In this document: piece by piece, positions 57,592 to 64,000 of the stretch
Position numbering within the stretch: position 1 is the first letter of the stretch
Layout: each line of letters opens with the position of its first letter
Assembly: GCF_000816145.1 (NCBI RefSeq)
Contig: NZ_CP007141.1
Location: 930,001-994,000, forward strand
Source: Pseudothermotoga hypogea DSM 11164 = NBRC 106472
Lineage (GTDB): Bacteria; Thermotogota; Thermotogae; Thermotogales; DSM-5069
Reading direction: 5' to 3'
DNA length: 64,000 bases
Program-made: the position numbers and the translations under genes
Notes under the pieces: generated by a model
Seen by the model: the letters and a program-made list of their open reading frames with translations, nothing else
Databases searched by the model: none
What the model was told of the DNA's origin: nothing

Positions 57592-58581
57592 ATGGCAGAG
57601 CTGTTGCGTGTTGAGGATCTCACCGTGAAGTTCTTCACCAGTGATGGAATCGTACACGCCGTGGACAAGGTGAGCTTCTCCATCGAAGAAGAGGAAGTGC
57701 TCGGATTGGTTGGAGAATCCGGCTGTGGAAAGTCCGTGACCTCCTTGGCCGTGATGAGACTTTTACCAGTTCCACCAGCGAAGATCACTTCTGGAAAGAT
57801 CTTCTTCGACGGAAAGGATCTGCTCCAACTTTCGGATGCCGAAATGAGAAAGATTCGTGGCAACGCGATATCGATGATCTTTCAAGAACCCATGACTTCG
57901 CTGAACCCCGTCATAACGGTGGGAAAACAGATCGCCGAAGCGATCGTGACACACCAGAACGTGAGCATGGAGGAAGCCAAGAAAAAGTCGATCGAACTGC
58001 TCAAGCTGGTGGGTATTCCAAATCCTGAAAAACGTTACGACGATTATCCGCACCAGATGTCTGGTGGAATGAGACAGCGCGCCATGATAGCAATGGCCCT
58101 CGCGTGTAACCCGAAACTTCTCATCGCGGATGAACCCACCACCGCGCTCGATGTGACCGTTCAGGCGCAGATACTCGATCTCATCGCCCAGCTCAAGGAC
58201 AGTTTCGGAATGAGCGTCTTGCTCATAACCCACGATCTGGGAGTCATCGCCGAGATGTGCAACAGGGTCATCGTGATGTACGCAGGTCAAATCGTCGAGG
58301 AAGCTCCTTGTGTAGACTTGTTTGACTCTCCATTGCATCCCTACACGGACGGGCTTTTGAAGTCTATACCCAAACTCGAACCTGGAAAGAAACCTTTGCA
58401 CACGATCGAGGGGAGTGTTCCGAACGCGATGGATTTACCGGCAGGTTGCAGGTTTCATCCACGATGTCCTTTCGCTTTCGATCTCTGCAGGGAAAAGGTT
58501 CCAAAGCTTGTGAACGTGAACCAGCACAGAAGGGTCAGATGTTTCTTGAGAGGATCACAACCCGAGGAAGTGGAAGCATGA
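57592..58581 (+). CDS. Peptide ABC ATPase (OppD/DppD type)
   Basis: 329 residues. Walker [11 protein letters not shown], signature SGGMRQRA, Walker [15 protein letters not shown], and the C-terminal Cys-containing oligopeptide extension ([15 protein letters not shown]). Overlaps the OppF-like gene by ATGA. Confidence 0.93.
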   Translation: MAELLRVEDLTVKFFTSDGIVHAVDKVSFSIEEEEVLGLVGESGCGKSVTSLAVMRLLPVPPAKITSGKIFFDGKDLLQLSDAEMRKIRGNAISMIFQEPMTSLNPVITVGKQIAEAIVTHQNVSMEEAKKKSIELLKLVGIPNPEKRYDDYPHQMSGGMRQRAMIAMALACNPKLLIADEPTTALDVTVQAQILDLIAQLKDSFGMSVLLITHDLGVIAEMCNRVIVMYAGQIVEEAPCVDLFDSPLHPYTDGLLKSIPKLEPGKKPLHTIEGSVPNAMDLPAGCRFHPRCPFAFDLCREKVPKLVNVNQHRRVRCFLRGSQPEEVEA

Positions 58582-59552
58582 ACGAAGTTCTGCTCGAAGT
58601 GAAAAACCTGGTGAAGCACTTCCCAGTGAAGGCTGGCATATTCCAAAGAACCGTTGCCGTGGTGAAGGCCGTAGACGGGGTGAGTTTCCAGATAAAGAAA
58701 GGAGAAACTTTCGGCTTGGTGGGTGAGAGTGGCTGTGGAAAGACGACCACCGGAAGATGCGTTCTGATGCTCGAGACACCCACCAGCGGTGAGATCGTTT
58801 TCAAGGGTGTGGACATAACGAAATTGAGCCAGAAACAGCTGAGAAAACTTCGTCCAAAGATGCAGATAGTTTTTCAAGATCCCTTCAGCTCGCTCAACCC
58901 CAGACTTCCAATAAAGGAGATCATCGGTGAAGCCATCGCATACCATGGAATCGCGAAAGGAAGAGAAGTTGAAAGAAGGGTTCAAGAGCTCTTAGAAATG
59001 GTGGGACTCTCCGTCGAACACATGAACAGATACCCGCACGAATTCTCTGGTGGTCAAAGACAGAGAATCTGTATCGCTCGAGCGTTGGCGACAGAGCCCG
59101 ATCTCATCGTTTGTGACGAAGCCGTTTCTGCGCTCGATGTGTCCATACAGAGTCAGATACTCAAACTTCTGGAGAACCTCCAAGCAAAGCTCGGTGTGGC
59201 CTATCTGTTCATCTCGCACGCTCTGAACGTTGTCAAGTACATCTCGCACAGAATTGGTGTGATGTACCTTGGAAAGCTCGTGGAGGTTGCAGAGAGTGAG
59301 GAACTCTATCTGAACCCACTTCATCCCTACACGAAGGCGCTCATTTCGGCCGTGCCCGTTCCTGATCCAAAGCTCAAGCGAAAGAAGATCATACTCAAAG
59401 GCGATGTTCCAAGTCCTTTGAATCCACCTCGAGGATGCAGGTTCGTCACCAGATGTCCTCAAGCGATGCAGGTTTGTGGTGAGATCGAACCACAACTGAT
59501 AGAGGTCGCGCCAAACCATTTCGTAGCGTGTCATTTGTACTCGTGGGCGTAG
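58578..59552 (+). CDS. Peptide ABC ATPase (OppF/DppF type)
   Basis: 324 residues. Walker [13 protein letters not shown], signature SGGQRQRI, Walker B LIVCDEAVSALDVS (reads DEA where DEP is usual), C-terminal extension GCRFVTRCPQAMQVC. A long in-frame extension upstream overlaps oppD and is rejected. Last gene of the ddh-opp cluster. Confidence 0.93.
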   Translation: MNEVLLEVKNLVKHFPVKAGIFQRTVAVVKAVDGVSFQIKKGETFGLVGESGCGKTTTGRCVLMLETPTSGEIVFKGVDITKLSQKQLRKLRPKMQIVFQDPFSSLNPRLPIKEIIGEAIAYHGIAKGREVERRVQELLEMVGLSVEHMNRYPHEFSGGQRQRICIARALATEPDLIVCDEAVSALDVSIQSQILKLLENLQAKLGVAYLFISHALNVVKYISHRIGVMYLGKLVEVAESEELYLNPLHPYTKALISAVPVPDPKLKRKKIILKGDVPSPLNPPRGCRFVTRCPQAMQVCGEIEPQLIEVAPNHFVACHLYSWA

Positions 59553-59685
59553 CAAAATTTTCACAAATAACGACGGGGACAAGCAAATCTTCCTTCGTCC
59601 TCGCTCAGTAGCCAAGATTTTCTGGTTCTTGAAATTTCCCAATAAAAACAAACAGTGACGAATCTTCTCTTCTCTCTCCAGAATC

Positions 59686-59714
59686 TTGCAACCTACAGAT
59701 CTGGCGTATATAAT
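59686..59714 (+). promoter_or_regulatory. Promoter of the NhaC-type antiporter gene
   Basis: TTGCAA at 59686-59691 and consensus TATAAT at 59709-59714 with a 17-bp spacer, about 30 bp before the start. Confidence 0.8.
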
Positions 59715-59742
59715 AGTAGCAACAAATTTTGTTGGGGGGGGT

Positions 59743-61293
59743 ATGAACATGGAAGGCACGGCGTGGGCAGTTTTACCTCCACTTGTGGCGATTGTGCTGT
59801 GCTTCCTGACAAGAAACGTCATACTTTCGCTCTTCCTCGGCATCTTCACGGGTGGTCTGCTCTTGAACGGTTTCAACCCCATCGCAGGCGTGGTTTATTC
59901 GCTCGAGAAGATCATCGGCTCCATGGCGGACGAGTGGAACGCGAAGTTGCTCTTGTTCAACCTACTCATGGGTTCAGGTATAGCCTTCATCTGGCGCTTG
60001 GGTGGTAGCAAGGCTCTGGCTGACTGGGCCAGGACGAAGATAAAGACCAAAAGATCGGCGAGCGTTTGGGCTTGGCTTCTGGGTGTCATCGTGTTCTTCA
60101 ACGATTACATCAACTCTGCGATCGTTGGAAACGTGATGAGGGATATCTTCGAGCAAAGGAAGATCTCGAAAGAGAAGCTCTCCTACATCCTCGATTCGAC
60201 ATCTGCACCAGTCGCCACCTTTTTCATCTCCGACTGGATAGCTTACCAACTCGCGATGATCCAGAACGGATTGACCGTGGCGGGCATAACGACTGTTGCT
60301 CCTCTCGCTGCATTCATAGGAAGTATCCCGTTCAACTTCTACTGCATCTTCACCGTTCTTTTTGTCGGTATCGTAGCGGTGAGTGGCTGGGACTTCGGGC
60401 CAATGTTGAAAGCGGAGATCAGGGCTGAAAAAGAAGGCAAAACTTCCAGAGACGGCGCGATGCCGATGCTGAACATAGACTTCGAGCTTGGAAAACCGAT
60501 CGAAAAAAGGCCTATGATAATGACCTTCGTGCTGCCGATCGTCGCACTCGTTTTTGTCACAATCTTCGGTTTTTACTACACCGGCGCTGCACAGGGCGGA
60601 GAAACTCTCATAGAGAAACTTGGGAACGCCGATGCGGCGACGGCACTGTTGTGGGGCGCATTTGCGATGGCGCTGGTCGGTATAGTGATAGCGCTCAGTT
60701 TCAAGTTGATGAGCATCACTGAGGCGATGCGAACTTTGCTGGACGGCTTCAAGTTGATGCTTTTAGCTTGTGCAATATTGGTCATGGCCTGGTCCATCGG
60801 GACCGTGACCAAGGACATGAAGTTGGCAGATTATGTGGTTTCACTCGTCGGAGAGAACGTCTCTTTCGCATTAATACCGGCGATCGTGTTCTTGATCGGC
60901 ATGTTCATTTCTTTCTCTACTGGAACTTCCTGGGGTACGATGGCAATCCTCACACCGATTGCGATACCTGTGGCCTACAGTATCACTAAAGATCCTTGGT
61001 TGTCAACGACGGTCATGGCGGGAGCGGTGTTCGCAGGTGCGATCTTTGGAGACCATTGTTCACCCATCTCTGACACGACTGTGCTCTCTTCGATATTCTC
61101 TGGTTGTGATCACATGGACCATGTGAACACGCAGATTCCTTACGCGATCACTTGTGCGATGGTGGCCTTGGTGATGTATCTGTTGTACGGAATCTTCAAG
61201 ATCAGCCCGTTCGTTCTTTTGCCGATCGGAGTGATTCTTCTGGTTTTCTTGGCACGATTGTTGCACGCACGTTCTATGAAAAGTGTGGCATAA
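59743..61293 (+). CDS. NhaC-family Na+/H+ antiporter-like membrane protein
   Basis: 516 residues with around 12 membrane segments. The family signature G-D-H-C-S-P-I-S-D-T-T-V-L-S-S lies near residues 435-449, with FSTGTSWGTMAI before it and FNDYINSAIVGNVMRD in the first half. Members exchange Na+ and H+, and some (MleN type) exchange organic acids such as malate and lactate. A run of eight G precedes two close ATG codons (59743, 59749); the second is equally plausible. Monocistronic, with its own promoter and a shared terminator. Confidence 0.88.
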   Translation: MNMEGTAWAVLPPLVAIVLCFLTRNVILSLFLGIFTGGLLLNGFNPIAGVVYSLEKIIGSMADEWNAKLLLFNLLMGSGIAFIWRLGGSKALADWARTKIKTKRSASVWAWLLGVIVFFNDYINSAIVGNVMRDIFEQRKISKEKLSYILDSTSAPVATFFISDWIAYQLAMIQNGLTVAGITTVAPLAAFIGSIPFNFYCIFTVLFVGIVAVSGWDFGPMLKAEIRAEKEGKTSRDGAMPMLNIDFELGKPIEKRPMIMTFVLPIVALVFVTIFGFYYTGAAQGGETLIEKLGNADAATALLWGAFAMALVGIVIALSFKLMSITEAMRTLLDGFKLMLLACAILVMAWSIGTVTKDMKLADYVVSLVGENVSFALIPAIVFLIGMFISFSTGTSWGTMAILTPIAIPVAYSITKDPWLSTTVMAGAVFAGAIFGDHCSPISDTTVLSSIFSGCDHMDHVNTQIPYAITCAMVALVMYLLYGIFKISPFVLLPIGVILLVFLARLLHARSMKSVA

Positions 61294-61321
61294 AAAGTGA
61301 GGGCTTTCGCCCTCACTTTTT
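61292..61321. terminator. Bidirectional intrinsic terminator
   Basis: 13-bp arms (61292-61304, 61309-61321) with TTTC loop and A/T runs on both flanks, between the convergent antiporter and dehydrogenase genes. The dehydrogenase stop codon lies inside the right arm. Confidence 0.9.
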
Positions 61322-62299
61322 CTTCAGTACCTCTGGATTGACCAAGTTGGGCGGTACCTCACCACTGAGTGCCTTGATGACGTTTTCAGCAACCATGACT
61401 GACATCTTCGATCTTGTGGCGTAAGAAGCAGAAGCAATGTGCGGTGCGAGCACTACGTTGTCGAGCTTGAGCAGTTCAGGTTCTACCTCGGGTTCGTTCT
61501 CAAACACATCCAACGCAGCTCCCTTGATCCAACCTTCCTTCAAAGCTTTCACCAACGCCTTTTCGTCCACCACGGGACCCCTCGCGGTGTTGATGAGGTA
61601 AGCATCTTTCTTCATCATCTTGAGTTCTTTCTCACCGATCAAATGGTGTGTTTCCTTTGTGAGAGGTACGTGGAGTGTGACGAAATCCGATTCTTTCAAG
61701 AGCGTTGGAAGATCGACGAAGGTGGCCTTCAACTCCTTCTCGATCTGCTCATCTACCCTCGCGTTGTCGTAGTACAGAACTCTCATGTTGAATCCAAGAG
61801 CCCTTCGCGCCATGGCTTGACCTATGCGCCCGAATCCCACGATACCGAGCGTGGCTCCGTGAACGTCGGTGCCGATTAGAAGCATGGGTTCCCAACCGCG
61901 GAACTTGCCTTCCCTGACAAACCTGTCCGCTTCAACGACTCTTCGTGCTATGGCCATGAGAAGGGTCCAAGCGAAGTCCGCTGTGGTCTCGGTCAACACA
62001 CCAGGTGTGTTCGTGACCATGATACCTCGTTTCGTTGCTTCTTCGACGTCGATGTTGTTGTAACCCACCGCGTAGTTCGCGATGATCTTCAGATTGGGAC
62101 CTGCGGCGTCCATGACCTCGGCGTCTATGTTGTCCGTGAGCAAACTGACCAGCGCATCGACTCCTTTGACTTTCTCCAGAAGCATTTCTCTGGGTATGAC
62201 TCCGTCGTAATCGCTGACTTCAACGTCGTAGCGCTCCTTGAGCATGTTCAATCCTTCCTCGAGAATCTTCCTCGTCACGAAGACTTTGAACCTATTCAT
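61313..62299 (-). CDS. D-2-hydroxyacid dehydrogenase (glyoxylate/hydroxypyruvate reductase type)
   Basis: 328 residues. NAD-binding [12 protein letters not shown] near 150, catalytic Arg in [10 protein letters not shown] and catalytic His in APHIASAS. The family reduces 2-oxo acids to D-2-hydroxy acids, or the reverse; similarity is best to glyoxylate/hydroxypyruvate reductases and glycerate dehydrogenases. It ends an operon with a TIM-barrel isomerase and a pyruvate-type aldolase and so may handle a product of the aldolase such as glycolaldehyde-derived or tartronate-level compounds. The start ATG is 4 bp past the isomerase stop. Confidence 0.9.
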   Translation of the reverse strand: MNRFKVFVTRKILEEGLNMLKERYDVEVSDYDGVIPREMLLEKVKGVDALVSLLTDNIDAEVMDAAGPNLKIIANYAVGYNNIDVEEATKRGIMVTNTPGVLTETTADFAWTLLMAIARRVVEADRFVREGKFRGWEPMLLIGTDVHGATLGIVGFGRIGQAMARRALGFNMRVLYYDNARVDEQIEKELKATFVDLPTLLKESDFVTLHVPLTKETHHLIGEKELKMMKKDAYLINTARGPVVDEKALVKALKEGWIKGAALDVFENEPEVEPELLKLDNVVLAPHIASASYATRSKMSVMVAENVIKALSGEVPPNLVNPEVLKKK

Positions 62300-62302
62300 C
62301 GA

Positions 62303-63244
62303 TCAAACCTCCTTGAGAAGTTTTGCATAGGCCGTGAGGAAAGTTCTCTTCGCATTCGCAACAACAAGGTCTGGATCTTCATCAGGCAACGGCTTGACTT
62401 CGAAAGAGATGACAGGTTTTTCCGTTGAAAGTTTTCTTTCGAAATAGCCAATTTTGACCAAAGCTTTGAGGAAGTAGGTGAGTTCTTCCACGTCGTTCTT
62501 TCCACCACTTATTCCGAACCTCGGATGTTGATCTCCGTAAGCTACATGGTTCGTTTCGAGCACCGCGTTGCCCACGTGGATGTGCGTCACGAAAGGTGAG
62601 AGTAAATTCAGTGTGTAGAAAGGATCTTCGAACAAGAGTGGCTGGTGTGACAGATCGATCGTTAAGCCAAAATTGTCGTGGAAAGATCTCACCTTCGAAG
62701 CGATTTCGAAGGCTATCGGTGCAGGACCAACGAGCGCGTTCTTTTCGATCGAATAATCGAAAACTTCGAGGTTCACAGCCAGCGTGTAACCGAACTCTTC
62801 AGACCTCTGTTTCGCATAGTCACAGATCTCGCACAGAGATTCGACCAATCTTTCCTTCGCCGCTCCGAGTTGTTCCTTCTCGGGCATTCTGCCACTCAGA
62901 AAGGCGATGGCTTTTGCATTAGAAACGTAGGCTTTTTCAACGGCCTTCTTGATCTCATCAACGGCGAGCCTTCTTTCTTCTTCGTTGAGCGAGTTCAGAT
63001 TCAATTTTCTGGAGAGAACCAGAGGTTGGGCAGCTATCAAAAGTTCGACTCTGGCAACATCGCACATCTTGCCGATCTTCTTCAAAGTATTCTCTTCGAT
63101 GAGCGCGCTCACTTCGATCGCCTGGAAGAATTCGTCCGTGAGCACTCTCTTCACCGTTGAGAGGATCTCTTCCTCACCCTTCGCGTTGGGATACGCCATG
63201 AAGTGTATCAAGCCCATGTGGAACGTGTCGTGCCAAGGATACAT
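62303..63244 (-). CDS. TIM-barrel sugar isomerase/epimerase-like protein (AP endonuclease 2 fold)
   Basis: 313 residues. Metal-binding residues typical of this fold are visible: Glu in AVNLEVFD, Asp and His in LTIDLSHQP, His-x-His in THIHVGNA, and Glu in ISFEVKPLP. Such enzymes isomerise or epimerise small sugars and hydroxy-oxo acids (hydroxypyruvate isomerase, tagatose epimerase). Which reaction is unclear. GAGGTGAGACG precedes the start, and the HpcH/HpaI-type gene ends 4 bp upstream. Confidence 0.8.
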   Translation of the reverse strand: MYPWHDTFHMGLIHFMAYPNAKGEEEILSTVKRVLTDEFFQAIEVSALIEENTLKKIGKMCDVARVELLIAAQPLVLSRKLNLNSLNEEERRLAVDEIKKAVEKAYVSNAKAIAFLSGRMPEKEQLGAAKERLVESLCEICDYAKQRSEEFGYTLAVNLEVFDYSIEKNALVGPAPIAFEIASKVRSFHDNFGLTIDLSHQPLLFEDPFYTLNLLSPFVTHIHVGNAVLETNHVAYGDQHPRFGISGGKNDVEELTYFLKALVKIGYFERKLSTEKPVISFEVKPLPDEDPDLVVANAKRTFLTAYAKLLKEV

Positions 63245-63248
63245 CGTC

Positions 63249-64000
63249 TCACCTCCTTTGGATCATCTGCTTCAAGGCATCGACGATCTTTTTACCATTA
63301 TCGACGATCAGATTGATGTCGCTGGAACACATCAAAAGCTTCATACCCTTCTCGATCCATGGCTGCAGCGCCTCGGGCGTTGGAAGGTGTATGCCACATG
63401 GTACGTTGAGCTTCAAACATTTCTCAACGAACTTATCCACGTATTCCTGAACGAGTGGATGCTTCGTGTTCCCAGGCACACCGAGGCTCTGCGACAGATC
63501 GTTGGGTCCTATCAGGCACGCATCCACACCAGGCAAGATCAGTTCCTCAAGATGGTCTATGGCTTCTTTGCTCTCTATCTGCAGTATGATCAGGGTGTTC
63601 TCGTTGGCCCACTTGGTGACCTCTTCACCCCTCACGGACGCGAAGTTCGTCGGTGTTCTCCTCAAAGCCATGCCCCTCTCACCGAGAGGATAGTACTTGG
63701 TCGCCTTTATTATCTGCTCGACCTCCTCGCGCGTCTCAACTTGTGGCACCAAAAGACCCTCCGCACCGCTGTCGAGCGGTCTGGAGAGATTGTGATGGCC
63801 GTATCTGGTTGGCACCCTGACGATCGGGGTGATCCCTCCGGCCCTCGCCGCCCAAACCATGTCCTGAACGGTTTCGAGACTGAAAGGCGAATGCTCGGTA
63901 TCTATAACGAAAAAATCGAAGCCCGATGTGGCGAACATCTGTGCTATGCCGGGCGTTCTTATCTCACTCACCATTATACCTATGGCGTGTTTGCCCTCTT
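63249..64000 (-). CDS. HpcH/HpaI-family aldolase, 5' end outside the window
   Basis: The frame stays open to the window edge (last codons G-K-H-A-I-G-I before an internal ATG at 63974), so the start is not seen. Motifs of this metal-dependent class II pyruvate aldolase family: FFVIDTEHSPF, RVPTRYG (substrate Arg), GAEGLLVPQVET, RRTPTNF, LQIESKEAI and CLIGPNDLSQSLG. Members split 4-hydroxy-2-oxo acids, such as 2-keto-3-deoxyglucarate, into pyruvate and an aldehyde. First visible gene of the operon with the isomerase and dehydrogenase. Confidence 0.9.
   Translation of the reverse strand, partial: EGKHAIGIMVSEIRTPGIAQMFATSGFDFFVIDTEHSPFSLETVQDMVWAARAGGITPIVRVPTRYGHHNLSRPLDSGAEGLLVPQVETREEVEQIIKATKYYPLGERGMALRRTPTNFASVRGEEVTKWANENTLIILQIESKEAIDHLEELILPGVDACLIGPNDLSQSLGVPGNTKHPLVQEYVDKFVEKCLKLNVPCGIHLPTPEALQPWIEKGMKLLMCSSDINLIVDNGKKIVDALKQMIQRR

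Noticed and set aside
58446-58577. 44-codon N-terminal extension of the OppF-like protein
   Set aside because: It overlaps oppD in another frame, and the internal ATG gives the normal family start.

Overview
The window looks like chromosome of a member of the Thermotogales, most likely a Pseudothermotoga-type organism. This is inferred from an Omp-alpha-like rod protein (SLH domain, coiled coil, C-terminal anchor), many solute-binding-protein transporters, strong AGGAGGTGATC-type ribosome sites, frequent GTG/TTG starts and tight overlapping operons. I saw no rRNA, tRNA, CRISPR array or insertion sequence. Genes fill most of the window; the only gaps of note are at 17323-17814, 24621-25050 and 51448-52077.

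Layout. 1-4385: cell-envelope genes (a PEGA-repeat protein cut by the window edge, a CBS-ACT sensor, the Omp-alpha-like protein, a small lipoprotein) and a secreted serpin. 4602-9857: a tripartite tricarboxylate transporter (TctC-TctB-TctA) in one operon with a KDPG/KDPGal-type aldolase, a ROK sugar kinase and an RpiR regulator. 9876-17262 (minus): a peptide ABC transporter whose binding protein carries an N-terminal SLH-like region, plus a cytoplasmic M14 carboxypeptidase. 17815-22480: a second TctCBA with a GntR/FCD regulator, divergent from a methylisocitrate-lyase-like enzyme. 22563-24557: a secreted transglutaminase-like protein. 25051-28112 and 30056-33116: two sugar ABC transporters lacking ATPases, flanking a GT2 glycosyltransferase/PlsY-like pair.

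33330-44767 is the arginine/carbamoyl-phosphate operon argG-argH-argC-argJ-argB-argD-carA-carB. It runs from glutamate to ornithine, from citrulline to arginine, and makes carbamoyl phosphate; argF is not here. Between a good promoter and argG lies what I regard as the best find: a 32-codon leader ORF with 7 Arg codons, followed by mutually exclusive hairpins and a perfect 12-bp terminator with eight T. This is the layout of ribosome-mediated transcription attenuation.

45052-51447: a third sugar transporter with a GH2 glycosidase and a LacI regulator, with a candidate operator inside the promoter. 51579-51818: the 3' remnant of a nagB-like gene. 52078-59552: meso-diaminopimelate dehydrogenase, a second Opp transporter and a YkfC-like NlpC/P60 endopeptidase, together suggesting uptake and processing of cell-wall peptides. 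59743-64000: an NhaC-type antiporter convergent with an operon for a 2-hydroxyacid dehydrogenase, a TIM-barrel isomerase and an HpcH/HpaI aldolase that runs off the window.

A recurring design is that all seven solute-binding-protein genes are followed at once by a GC-rich hairpin before the next gene, which would let binding protein outnumber permease. Coordinates of starts were chosen by ribosome-site spacing and often differ from the longest open frame.
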